This document shows positions 1 to 7,490 of a DNA stretch of 64,000 nucleotides, in pieces (position 1 is the first letter of the stretch; every line of letters starts with the position of its first letter). Below the pieces are notes generated by a model. The model was not told where the DNA came from. It was given only the letters and a program-made list of their open reading frames with translations, and searched no databases. The position numbers were made by a program, and so were the translations under genes. Source of the stretch: Phycisphaerae bacterium (GTDB lineage Bacteria; Planctomycetota; Phycisphaerae; Phycisphaerales; SM1A02); assembly GCA_016795035.1 (NCBI GenBank), contig JAEUIT010000003.1, forward strand, positions 1 to 64,000, written 5' to 3'.

Positions 1-66
1 GAGCACCAGCCGCTCCTGCGCGAGACCCGCTACGAGCCGCCGCGCCGCGCGTTCATCGACAGGTGA
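1..66 (+). CDS. 3' end of an unidentified protein gene (partial)
   Basis: Frame 1 is open from the first base to a TGA at 64-66 and encodes 21 residues ending in RRAFIDR. Every third codon position in this short stretch is G or C, which matches the real genes of the window and not its intergenic DNA, so it is most likely the C-terminus of a plus-strand gene that starts outside the window. Nothing in the visible residues identifies a family. The stop codon lies inside the first copy of the direct repeat at 62-82. Confidence 0.6.
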   Translation, partial: EHQPLLRETRYEPPRRAFIDR

Positions 67-133
67 CCTCCGATTGCTGTCAGTTCTGCACGATGACAGA
101 ATTTCGGCGTTGGGTGACCTCCTATTGCTGTCA
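62..133. repeat. Two 21-bp direct repeats, 51 bp apart
   Basis: Copies at 62-82 and 113-133 read GGTGACCTCC, one variable base (G or T), then ATTGCTGTCA. The second copy extends to GTCACC, so it is an imperfect palindrome with arms GGTGAC and GTCACC. Between the copies CTGTCA (77-82) can pair with TGACAG (94-99). They lie just after the stop of the upstream gene. A 51-bp period is close to five helical turns, which would suit a pair of protein-binding sites, but no regulator is known from the window. Confidence 0.6.
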
Positions 134-140
134 CCTGGCC

Positions 141-220
141 AGTCAGGAGTCAGTGAAAGAGCGCGGCGCGTGAGCGCAACTGCTTTCTCACTGGCTCCTG
201 AATCCTGAATCCTGACTCCT
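141..220. repeat. Heptamer-arm hairpin element 1 (GGAGTCA type)
   Basis: The left arm from 141 (AGTCAGGAGTCAGTGAAAG) pairs with a pyrimidine-rich right arm starting near 183 (CTTTCTCACTGGCTCCTGA). The right arm continues with further 7-bp units reading TCCTGAA or TCCTGAC. The loop is GC-rich. The element ends a few bases from the stop codon of queE on the other strand, so it may also act as its transcription terminator, although there is no T-run. Confidence 0.75.
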
Positions 221-225
221 CTCCC

Positions 226-909
226 TCACACTCCGCGCGTTCCCGGATCCCAGATCAGCTTGTGAAGCTGCGTCTGCATGCGGACGGGCAGTCGATCGGC
301 CAAGATCCACTCGGCGAGTGTGCGGGGATGCAGGGCGGGGCACCCGAGGATCTCGAGGCCCTTCTTCTGTTCGAAGACGGCCGACATCAACACCGCGTTG
401 CAGCGCTCGGCGAGGCGATGGTCGCGAATCGCCTGCGCCGCCCAGTCGTAGTCGGCGCGGTCGGTGATGACGAACTTGATCTCGTCGCGCGGGCGGAGGT
501 CGTCGAGGTTCGACCAGAGGTTGCGCGCCGCCTCGCCGCTCCCCGGCGTCTTCAGGTCGAGGATCCGGATCGAGCGCGGGTCGCAGGGGCGAATGTCGAT
601 CGCTCCCGAGGTCTCGATGAGGACGGTCGCGCCGTCGTCACAGAGCGGACGGATGAGGTCATGCACGCGCTGCTGCGCGAGCGGCTCGCCGCCGGTGATC
701 TCGACGAGCGGACAGCCGAACGCTCGGACCTCAGCGAGGATCTCGTCGATCGGGCGCGTCGTCCCCTCACGGAAGGCGTACTCGGTGTCGCAGTAGCGGC
801 AGCGCAGCGGACATCCCGTGAGCCGCACGAAGACGCACGGGCAACCGGCCCACGTCGACTCGCCCTGGATCGAGAAGAAGATCTCGTTGATGCGAAGCGT
901 CGAGGTCAT
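226..909 (-). CDS. queE: 7-carboxy-7-deazaguanine synthase (radical SAM)
   Basis: QueE converts 6-carboxytetrahydropterin to 7-carboxy-7-deazaguanine in the queuosine/preQ0 pathway. The protein of 227 aa opens with INEIFFSIQGES and has the QueE-type iron-sulfur motif TGCPLRCRYCD (Cys spacing C-x3-C-x2-C) near residues 33-41, followed by ITGGEPL for SAM binding. I chose ATG at 909; a GTG two codons upstream (915) is the alternative. Length is normal for the family. No other queuosine gene is in the window. It ends against hairpin element 1 and lies downstream of the tRNA-Leu gene on the same strand. Confidence 0.93.
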   Translation of the reverse strand: MTSTLRINEIFFSIQGESTWAGCPCVFVRLTGCPLRCRYCDTEYAFREGTTRPIDEILAEVRAFGCPLVEITGGEPLAQQRVHDLIRPLCDDGATVLIETSGAIDIRPCDPRSIRILDLKTPGSGEAARNLWSNLDDLRPRDEIKFVITDRADYDWAAQAIRDHRLAERCNAVLMSAVFEQKKGLEILGCPALHPRTLAEWILADRLPVRMQTQLHKLIWDPGTRGV

Positions 910-977
910 GGCCACGGAGAGACGAGGAAGGTCCGCCTACGAAATCGCCGCGGCGAATCCGCCGCGGCGATCGAGAA

Positions 978-1062
978 TGCCCAAGAGAGGACTCGAACCT
1001 CCAATAGGGTTACCCCTGCCAGCACCTCAAGCTGGTGCGTCTGCCAATTCCGCCACCTGGGC
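978..1062 (-). tRNA. tRNA-Leu (GAG anticodon)
   Basis: Reading the minus strand from 1062, the 85-nt sequence begins GCCCAGGTGG and ends CTTGGGC plus discriminator A at 978. The acceptor stem pairs over seven positions with one G-U. The anticodon arm is CCAGC, loop TTGAGGT, GCTGG, giving anticodon GAG for CUC/CUU leucine codons. A long variable arm (class II) and the T arm with TTCGAGT are present. CCA is not encoded. Confidence 0.95.
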
Positions 1063-1172
1063 TGATGGATTCCGGCGGTCTCGCGACCGCTTGGGGACCG
1101 AAGAGAATAGCCGAAGGCTCTGAAAAGGGGAAGCCCTCGCCCGCGAGAATCTCCGGGGGACCCGACCAATGA

Positions 1173-1204
1173 GAACGGGCTGGCTCCGGCGAGCCAGCCC
1201 GTTC
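1173..1204 (-). terminator. Perfect 14-bp stem-loop downstream of the metallopeptidase gene
   Basis: GAACGGGCTGGCTC (1173-1186) pairs completely with GAGCCAGCCCGTTC (1191-1204) around a CGGC tetraloop. It lies 48 bases after the stop codon of the minus-strand gene ending at 1252. No T-run follows on either strand, so it may protect the 3' end or work with Rho rather than being a classical intrinsic terminator. Confidence 0.6.
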
Positions 1205-1251
1205 GATGCGTTGCACAAGGTCAGACCGCCGCGAGGGGCGATCGTCTGGGC

Positions 1252-4107
1252 TTAGCCCCACGCTCCGAGGAGGAGGGCGAGGTCGTCGGCGCCGACGATG
1301 CCGTCGCCGTTCAGGTCGCCGGGGCTGGTGTTGCCCCACGCCCCGAGGAGGATGGCGAGGTCGTCCGCGCTCACGATGCCGTCGCCATTCAGGTCGGCGA
1401 CATTCTCCGGCGTGCAGGAGATGCCGGTGAGGACGAGGTCGTCGACGCCCGCTTCGACGAGCGAGCCGGAGCCGAGGTCGCTCGCCTGGAAGCGAAGCTT
1501 CATCTGCGCGGTCGGCGTCACGAAGTCAGCGATGCGGAAGGACTTGAAGACCCACGCGTTCGCGTTGGTGGCGACCGTCTCGAGCGTCACCCACGTTCCG
1601 CCGTTGTTGTTCGAGATCTGGACCGGCATCGAGTCCGCGTTCGGGCTCGCGCCTTGATCGTTCGAATACCAACGCCAGTAGGAGATGAAGGCCTCGTCGT
1701 AGCCGGTCGCGTCGAAGGTCGGCGACACGAGCGTCGTGGTGCCGCCGTCGATGTCGGCTTCACCGAGCGAGCCGCCCGGGGTGCCTTGGCCGGTGACGAA
1801 GCAGAGGACGCCATTGGGCGTGTGATCGTCGCCCGGCTGCGCCGAGGTCGGATTCGGATCGACGTGGACCCACTGGCCCACGCTCGCGGTGTCACCCGCG
1901 ACGCCAAGCTGCCAGCCCGCGATCGAGCCTTCGAGCGTGTTGTTGAAGATCTCCGTCGAGCCGGCCGCGGAGATTGAGGAGTAGACCGTCGACGGGGCGC
2001 CGAGCGGATTCGTGACCGCCACGTTCGACGTCGTCGAGGCCGAGACGTACCACTGGACGGTGCTGAGGCAGACCGTCGCCGGGACCGCGACTTCGTAGTT
2101 GTTCGCCGAGACCTGCGTCATCGGCACCGAGGTGAACGAGCCGCTGGTGCCGTTACGCCAGAAGAAGAGGCCCGTGCCCGGCTGCGGCTGCGACGCCACG
2201 GCTTCGACCTTCACCGAGAGGATCGTCGACCCCGTCGGCGCGACGGTGGACGGGATGCCGTTCGGGTAGGTGAACTTGATCGGCTGAATCGCCGGCGCCG
2301 GGAGGCCGTGCTGGCCGAAGGCGTCGGCGATCGACGCGTAGTTCGGCGTGCCGTCGTTGATGTCGGAGTTGTCGTCATCGAGAACGAGGAAGTCGATCAC
2401 GATGTCGGCGCCGATCGACGACGTGTTGCCGTGGAGCGGAACGCTGTTCACGACGATCGTCTTCAGACGCTCGAGGTAGTCGTTCGGGTAGAGCTGCGCC
2501 CAGTTCTCGCGGAGATCCCACACGCAGCCCGAGATGAGCTTGCCGCATGCGTGCACTTCGCTGCCGCAGTCGGAGCAGCTCGTGGCGCTGTACTGGCAGC
2601 TGTTGTTGGCGTCACGGATGCCCGAGGCGCAGTTGCTCGAGAAGCCGAAGCCGGTGATCGACTCGTCGGTCACGAGGATGCCCATGCAGTCGGACATGCC
2701 TTCGCCGTACGCGCCTTGGCCGCTGCCGCCCGAGGCGACAACGTGGTGCCCGTACTCGTGGTGCACGACCGTCGCGAACGCGGTGTTCGCGCAGCCGCCG
2801 CCGGCCTGATAGAAGTTGATCGAGCCGTTGTAGAACGCGTTGCAGGTGTTGGCGAGGTTGACGTTGATCGTCATCGCCGACGCGCCCACCTGACCCGCGA
2901 TCGTCGGATAGCTCGGGTTCTGCTCGAGAACGAGATCGCGAATGATGTTCGCGTGGATGTAGGCGTTGATCTGCGCCCGAACAAGCGGGTCGAGGTTCGG
3001 CTCGTTGTGCACGAAGGCCATGGCCGAGCCCGCGGTCTGCGAGATCGACGAGATCGGGCCCGCCTGATCGGCGACCGTGAAGTAGAGGCCGCCGATCGTC
3101 GAGGTCACCTGCGCGCCGCTGGCGACGCCGGTGACGAAGAAGTTGCCGTCGACGTCCGCGTAGTAGGTCTGGCCGTTGATCGTGACCTTCGCGTAGGGAA
3201 GGCCGGCGACTTCCTCGAACGCGCAGATGTCGGCGCCGGTGCCCGGCGTCGCCATGCCGCCCGCGTTGCCGCTCGCGTCGATGAAGCAGACTTGATCTTC
3301 CTGGTAGAGGATCTTGCTCGTCTCGGCGTCGACGACGTAGAGGAACTTCTTGTAGTTCTCAGGCTGGAAGGTGAGTCCGCCCTCGGCGATGAACTTGTAG
3401 GCGAGGCGCGGCGTCTCGATCGCGTCGCCGGCGCCGGCGAAGATGACCACTTCGAGATCGGAGATCGTCGGGCGCTGACGGAACTGGTTGCCGACGACGC
3501 GCAGGAGCTTCTTCGTGTCGATCGACGCGAGGTCGGGCGCCGCCTGATTGAAGGTCGCGGCGAATTCCCCAAGATCGCGGAGGGTGCTCGAGGCGAGCAC
3601 GGCGGGGAAGGTCGCCTCATTCCGCACGACGACGCGGAGGTCGCTGCGGAAGACGGGAATGCCGTTGAGCGACTGCGAGTAGGTGACGAGCGTGAACTTC
3701 GACGAGCCGGTCGTCGCGTCGTACATGAGCGGCACGAGACGCTCACGCGACGGGAACGGACCGACCGGAAGAAGATCCGCGGCGTTCACGCCGAAGACGC
3801 CCGCGTGGGCGTTGACGAACGCGTCGGCGGAATCGACCGGCGTGGCGCCAGACGAGAACGCCGAGCCGTAGACGCGACCGACGCCGAGGTCCTTCATGAA
3901 GAAGGTGGCGCCGGGGTTCGCGGCGAGGAAGGCATCGCGAGCGTTCTGGACGTCGGCCGAGATCGGGGCCGGCTGCCCGAGGCCGTTGGGCGCCGCCTGC
4001 GGCAAGGCGACAGCGACTGAGGCGGAAAGGATGGCCGCGAGGAGCGCGGCACTCTTGACGAGTCCCCCTCCGACGGAAAGGGGGCGTGGCTGCACGGGGT
4101 TCGTCAC
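1252..4107 (-). CDS. Secreted M36/fungalysin-like zinc metallopeptidase with dockerin-like tail
   Basis: Predicted extracellular zinc peptidase of about 951 aa. I chose the GTG at 4107 because it gives a classic signal peptide (hydrophobic LVKSAALLAAILSASVAVA); the longer open frame upstream has poor coding composition. Residues about 60-260 look like an FTP-type propeptide (SLNGIPVFRSDLRVVV). The zinc site HHEYGHH is near residue 448 and is followed by YGEGMSD, which supplies the third ligand as in gluzincins. Beta-rich domains follow, and the last 50 residues hold two dockerin-like EF-hand repeats ending in LLGAWG. Such tails are common on secreted proteins of Phycisphaerae and probably serve attachment or sorting. 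Substrate unknown. It stands alone, divergent from smpB. Confidence 0.85.
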   Translation of the reverse strand: MTNPVQPRPLSVGGGLVKSAALLAAILSASVAVALPQAAPNGLGQPAPISADVQNARDAFLAANPGATFFMKDLGVGRVYGSAFSSGATPVDSADAFVNAHAGVFGVNAADLLPVGPFPSRERLVPLMYDATTGSSKFTLVTYSQSLNGIPVFRSDLRVVVRNEATFPAVLASSTLRDLGEFAATFNQAAPDLASIDTKKLLRVVGNQFRQRPTISDLEVVIFAGAGDAIETPRLAYKFIAEGGLTFQPENYKKFLYVVDAETSKILYQEDQVCFIDASGNAGGMATPGTGADICAFEEVAGLPYAKVTINGQTYYADVDGNFFVTGVASGAQVTSTIGGLYFTVADQAGPISSISQTAGSAMAFVHNEPNLDPLVRAQINAYIHANIIRDLVLEQNPSYPTIAGQVGASAMTINVNLANTCNAFYNGSINFYQAGGGCANTAFATVVHHEYGHHVVASGGSGQGAYGEGMSDCMGILVTDESITGFGFSSNCASGIRDANNSCQYSATSCSDCGSEVHACGKLISGCVWDLRENWAQLYPNDYLERLKTIVVNSVPLHGNTSSIGADIVIDFLVLDDDNSDINDGTPNYASIADAFGQHGLPAPAIQPIKFTYPNGIPSTVAPTGSTILSVKVEAVASQPQPGTGLFFWRNGTSGSFTSVPMTQVSANNYEVAVPATVCLSTVQWYVSASTTSNVAVTNPLGAPSTVYSSISAAGSTEIFNNTLEGSIAGWQLGVAGDTASVGQWVHVDPNPTSAQPGDDHTPNGVLCFVTGQGTPGGSLGEADIDGGTTTLVSPTFDATGYDEAFISYWRWYSNDQGASPNADSMPVQISNNNGGTWVTLETVATNANAWVFKSFRIADFVTPTAQMKLRFQASDLGSGSLVEAGVDDLVLTGISCTPENVADLNGDGIVSADDLAILLGAWGNTSPGDLNGDGIVGADDLALLLGAWG

Positions 4108-4581
4108 CAGAGAGTCCTCAGAGCGTGCGATGGAGATGGAAATGAGATGCGGCGTCGGCGATGGTCCGCGAACGGCGTGAGAGGCGGCCGAAGCCGTTCG
4201 TTCGCGGACATAGGGTTGACCGTCGTAGCGAGCGCCGCACGCTGGCGACCGCGGAAGGTCAGATCGTCGGCGCCGACCGGAAATGAGCGGTGGCGACAAA
4301 AACGAGTGAAGGAAACCGCCCGCTGCACGCGCCGCGCCCTGTCACAAATCCACCACGATGTAGGGGTCCGGCGGCCGATGCCGCGCGGTTGGCTTCCGAC
4401 GGCTCTCGTTCCGGAGCCCGGAGGGCAGCGGGACAGAGCCATCCCGATTCTTCCCAAATCTGAAACAATCGCAAGCAGAAAGTCCGGAATGGGAAGAGGT
4501 TCGCACGCGAGGTCGCCGCGAGCCGCTCAAGCGACCGCTCCATCACCGACGGTCGTCCCGCTCCAACCGCGCCCGAACCCA
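4108..4581. promoter_or_regulatory. 474-bp divergent intergenic region with an 11-bp inverted repeat
   Basis: No gene is supported here. GTCCGCGAACG (4164-4174) is repeated inverted as CGTTCGCGGAC (4199-4209) around 24 bases, in the presumed leader of the minus-strand peptidase gene. Near smpB, CTTCCCA and TGGGAAG (about 4452-4497) could form a second weaker hairpin. AT-richer stretches around 4460-4480 are plausible promoter DNA for smpB, but no clear -35/-10 pair can be named. Confidence 0.45.
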
Positions 4582-5067
4582 ATGGCGAAATCGACCAAGA
4601 AAGACCGCGGCACGGACGATCCGGTCATCGAGAACCGGAAGTCCCGCCACGACTACGCCATTTCCGAAACGCTCGAGTGCGGCATGAAGCTCTTCGGCTC
4701 CGAAGTGAAAAGCATCCGAAACGGCCAGGCCAGTCTGGGCGAAGGCTGGGTCCGCGTCGACGACGACCCGTTGACGCTCACCCTCATGCAAGTCCACGTC
4801 GCCGAGTTCCCGCCCGCGGGCGCGCGTCAGCACATTGCCGTGCGACCGCGACGACTGCTCGCGAAGAAGCGCGAGATCGCGAAGCTCGCGCAGGCGGCAG
4901 CCTCGAAGAAGGGCACGATCGTGCCGCTCAAGATCTACTTCGTGCGCGGCGTGGCGAAGGTGCTGGTGGGCGTGGGCGTCAGCAAGAACGCCGTCGACAA
5001 GCGACAGGACTTGGCGAAGAAGGCACACCAGCGCGACATCGACCGGGCGACATCGCGACGGCGGTGA
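4582..5067 (+). CDS. smpB: SsrA-binding protein SmpB
   Basis: SmpB binds tmRNA and brings it to stalled ribosomes for trans-translation. The 161-aa protein has the family sequence VIENRKSRHDYAISETLECGM near the N-terminus, GSEVKSIRNG in the middle, and ends in a basic tail (DKRQDLAKKAHQRDIDRA) needed for tmRNA function. ATG at 4582 gives the usual length; the frame is open upstream but without similarity. No tmRNA gene is recognisable next to it. The following dehydrogenase gene begins 25 bases after the stop, so they may be co-transcribed. Confidence 0.95.
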   Translation: MAKSTKKDRGTDDPVIENRKSRHDYAISETLECGMKLFGSEVKSIRNGQASLGEGWVRVDDDPLTLTLMQVHVAEFPPAGARQHIAVRPRRLLAKKREIAKLAQAAASKKGTIVPLKIYFVRGVAKVLVGVGVSKNAVDKRQDLAKKAHQRDIDRATSRRR

Positions 5068-5092
5068 GCGCACGGCCGAGAGGAGACGGACG

Positions 5093-5806
5093 GTGGACGA
5101 CACGACAACTGGTCGAGTGGCGATCGTGACGGGCGGTTCGAGCGGCATCGGGCGAGCGGTCGCGATCGGCCTCGCGAAGGAAGGGTTCGCGGTCGCGATC
5201 GTGGGTCGCCGCCGACAGGCGCTCGCCGAGACGGCCGCGGCGTGCGCACCGGCGCGCACGCTCGTCATCGAAGCGGACATCGCCGAACCGCGGGCCGCGT
5301 CGCTCGTCGTGCGCGAGACGTTGCGCGCCTTCGGGCGCGTCGACCTTCTCGTGAATAACGCCGGCGTCGCGCCGTACCTTCCGATCGCCGAGACGAGCGA
5401 CGAGATCCTCGACTCCACGTTTCAGCTCAACGCGCTCGCGCCGGCGCGGCTCATCCGCGAGGTGTGGCCCGCGTTCACGGCGCAGCGCTCGGGGTGCGTC
5501 GTCAACGTGTCGACGCTCGGCACGATCGATCCCTTCCCGAACTTCCTCGCGTACGCCGCCAGCAAGTCGGCGCTCGACTCGATGACCCGCTCGGTCGCAC
5601 GCGAAGGCCGCGCGATCGGCGTGCGCGCGTTCGCGGTGAACCCCGGCGCGGTCGAGACGCCGATGCTTCGCGGCTTCATGCCTGTAGAGAAACTGCCGAC
5701 CGCGCGCACGCTTTCCCCCGAGGCGGTCGCGCAGGTCGTCCTCGATCTGGCGAGCGGTCGGCGGTCCGAGAAAACGGGGGCATGCGTCCCGCTGCCGAGT
5801 CCCTGA
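5093..5806 (+). CDS. Short-chain dehydrogenase/reductase
   Basis: A 237-aa NAD(P)-dependent oxidoreductase of the classical SDR family; substrate unknown. Visible motifs are the cofactor glycine motif TGGSSGIG near residue 12, NNAG near 85, the active-site serine in VVNVS and the YAASK catalytic Tyr-Lys pair near 150, then NPGAVETP. GTG at 5093 is chosen because a purine-rich GAGAGGAGACGG precedes it at a proper distance. Probably co-transcribed with smpB, with no evident functional link. Confidence 0.88.
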   Translation: MDDTTTGRVAIVTGGSSGIGRAVAIGLAKEGFAVAIVGRRRQALAETAAACAPARTLVIEADIAEPRAASLVVRETLRAFGRVDLLVNNAGVAPYLPIAETSDEILDSTFQLNALAPARLIREVWPAFTAQRSGCVVNVSTLGTIDPFPNFLAYAASKSALDSMTRSVAREGRAIGVRAFAVNPGAVETPMLRGFMPVEKLPTARTLSPEAVAQVVLDLASGRRSEKTGACVPLPSP

Positions 5807-5907
5807 CGCGAGCGATCCGCAGCGTCGCGCCAAAGCCTCCGTCCGGCTCGCCCGGCTTCCGACCGCCGCTTCACTCGGCGGAGATACGTGCCGATACCTA
5901 GTCCGCG

Positions 5908-6285
5908 ATGCGTAGCTTTGACGAACTACGTTTTCTCCTTCCTGTCCGCGCGGACGCTCGGCGTTCCGGTCGCGTACCGATGGAGGGGTCGCTCCAGTGC
6001 TCTCTCGGTCGTCTCTTGGATCTCTCGCTCGGAGGAGCGCGGATTCGGGTTCGCCGTTCGCCTCGCACGGAGCGCGTGATCATGCGCCTGTGGGATGACC
6101 ACGGCGGCATTGAGACGGAAGCGGAAGTGACCTGGCGCAAACGCCTTGGCTTCTTCAAGCACGAGATCGGCGTGCGGTTCCCGCCGCTCGACGATGTCGG
6201 ACGCACGTTTCTGCAGCGCATGGCGTCCGACCATCGCTTCCGTCAGACGATCAACGAATGCGATCCCGCACGCGACGCTGCGTGA
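5908..6285 (+). CDS. PilZ domain protein (first of a pair)
   Basis: A 125-aa single-domain protein with the two PilZ signature elements: an arginine motif (RADARRSGR, residues 14-22) and DLSLGGARI (about residues 37-45), the D-x-S-x-x-G c-di-GMP contact. PilZ domains bind cyclic di-GMP and typically regulate motility, adhesion or polysaccharide output. A beta-barrel-like continuation (GIETEAEVTWRKRLG...EIGVRF) matches the fold. A second PilZ gene follows 25 bases downstream. ATG at 5908. Confidence 0.85.
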   Translation: MRSFDELRFLLPVRADARRSGRVPMEGSLQCSLGRLLDLSLGGARIRVRRSPRTERVIMRLWDDHGGIETEAEVTWRKRLGFFKHEIGVRFPPLDDVGRTFLQRMASDHRFRQTINECDPARDAA

Positions 6286-6310
6286 GGGACGACATCCGAC
6301 GAGAGACCTC

Positions 6311-6700
6311 ATGCACGACTCGAACGACCACGGACATCACACGCCCGCGAAGCAGCCCGCCCTCTCCGGCGACGGCCGCCACGCGAAACGAAGCATCGTG
6401 GGCGGACCGCTCCGATCGAATCTCGGCAAGGTCGTCGACCTCTCCTCGACGGGCGCGCTCGTCGTGAGCCGAACCGCCGGCCCCGAAGGGACGATCGCGT
6501 TCATCGTCGGCGACACGCACGGCTCGGTGAGCTGCGCGGCGCGCGTCGTCTGGACGCGCCGGTGCGGTCTCTTCCGCCACGAGATCGGCCTTTCGTTTCC
6601 CGAGCTCGCGCCGGAGCAGGCGGCCACGATTCGACGCTTGATCGCCGAGCACGAGCTTCGGAATGACTACGGAACGAGCGAGCGCCGCGAGGCGGCGTGA
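6311..6700 (+). CDS. PilZ domain protein (second of a pair)
   Basis: A 129-aa protein with a variant PilZ domain. RHAKR (about residues 23-27) fits the R-x3-R motif and DLSSTGALV (about 43-51) is the D-x-S-x-x-G motif; the barrel ends with RRCGLFRHEIGLSF, clearly paralogous to RKRLGFFKHEIGVRF in the preceding gene. The N-terminus is His- and Asp-rich. It follows the first PilZ gene by 25 bases, so the two probably arose by tandem duplication and are co-expressed. ATG at 6311; hairpin element 2 begins just after the stop. Confidence 0.8.
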   Translation: MHDSNDHGHHTPAKQPALSGDGRHAKRSIVGGPLRSNLGKVVDLSSTGALVVSRTAGPEGTIAFIVGDTHGSVSCAARVVWTRRCGLFRHEIGLSFPELAPEQAATIRRLIAEHELRNDYGTSERREAA

Positions 6701-6702
6701 AA

Positions 6703-6784
6703 GAAGGATCAAGGATCAAGGGTGTGAAGCCAATCGGCTTCCATCTGACACCCTTGATCCTTACTCCTCGATCCTCGATCCTAC
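6703..6784. repeat. Heptamer-arm hairpin element 2 (GGATCAA type)
   Basis: AAGGATCAAGGGTGT (6711-6725) pairs perfectly with ACACCCTTGATCCTT (6748-6762), a 15-bp stem. Inside lies a second hairpin, GAAGCC-aatc-GGCTTC (6726-6741). Further 7-bp units extend both arms. The pyrimidine-rich right arm ends six bases before the ATG at 6790, so it forms the leader of the next gene. Confidence 0.85.
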
Positions 6785-6789
6785 TCCGC

Positions 6790-7407
6790 ATGCCGAAGAA
6801 CCCCGCCGTCGACGACTACATCGAGAAGGCGCAGCCGTTCGCGAAACCGATCCTCAAGCGCCTCCGCGCGGCGGTGCACAAGGCGTGCCCCGAGTGCGTC
6901 GAGGTCATGAAGTGGTCGTTCCCGAACTTTGACTACAAGGGGCCGTTCTGTTCGATGGCCTCGTTCAAGGCGCACGCGGTCTTCGGCTTCTGGAAAGCGG
7001 CGCTGCTCGAGGACGCGAATGGCATTCTCGAGACGAACGAGCGCACCGCCATGGGACACCTCGGGCGCATCACGTCGCTCGATGAGCTGCCCGACGAGAA
7101 GACGCTCGTCGCGCTCATCCGTCAGGCGAAGGAGCTCAACGACCAAGGCGTCAAGGTCGCGCGGGTCACGAAGAAGAAGCCGCCGCTCCGCGTCCCGAAG
7201 GAACTCAGCGACCGCATCGCCAAGAACGCCGCGGCGCACAAGACCTGGGACGCCTTCTCGCCGAGCCACAAGCGCGAGTACGTCGAGTGGATCGGCGAAG
7301 CGAAGACCGACGCGACGCGCGAGCGCCGCATCGCGCAGACGCTCGAACAGCTCGCCGACGGCAAGGCGAGGAATTGGAAGTACGAGAAGAAACGGATTCA
7401 GGATTGA
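6790..7407 (+). CDS. DUF1801 / YdeI (OmpD-associated) family protein
   Basis: A 205-aa cytoplasmic protein. The first part (DYIEKAQPFAKPILKRLRAAVHKA...EVMKWSFPNFDYKG) is a DUF1801 domain, and the C-terminal part (FSPSHKREYVEWIGEAK...RIAQTLEQLADG) is the bacteriocin-protection YdeI/OmpD-associated domain. The biochemical role is not established. ATG at 6790 is used because upstream DNA is hairpin element 2. The last residues (RIQD) and the stop codon are encoded by the left arm of hairpin element 3, as if the gene end had been replaced by the repeat. Confidence 0.85.
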   Translation: MPKNPAVDDYIEKAQPFAKPILKRLRAAVHKACPECVEVMKWSFPNFDYKGPFCSMASFKAHAVFGFWKAALLEDANGILETNERTAMGHLGRITSLDELPDEKTLVALIRQAKELNDQGVKVARVTKKKPPLRVPKELSDRIAKNAAAHKTWDAFSPSHKREYVEWIGEAKTDATRERRIAQTLEQLADGKARNWKYEKKRIQD

Positions 7408-7479
7408 GGATTCAGGATCGAGTGAGAAGGCGCCAGCGTCGTGCCGTCGTCCATCACTGACTCCTGACTCCTGACTCCC
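7394..7479. repeat. Heptamer-arm hairpin element 3 (GGATTCA/GGAGTCA type)
   Basis: Left arm: four 7-bp units of GGATTCA type from 7394, then GAGTGAG. Right arm: CACTGACTCCTGACTCC and more to 7479. The arms pair with a consistent T/G difference in each unit. It lies between convergent genes and overlaps the 3' end of the upstream gene by 14 bases; it may serve as a bidirectional terminator. Confidence 0.75.
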
Positions 7480-7490
7480 AACCGTCGTGG

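Noticed and set aside
262..1065. 267-codon plus-strand frame over queE and the tRNA
   Set aside because: It runs antisense through queE and through the tRNA-Leu gene, and its translation lacks any family features.
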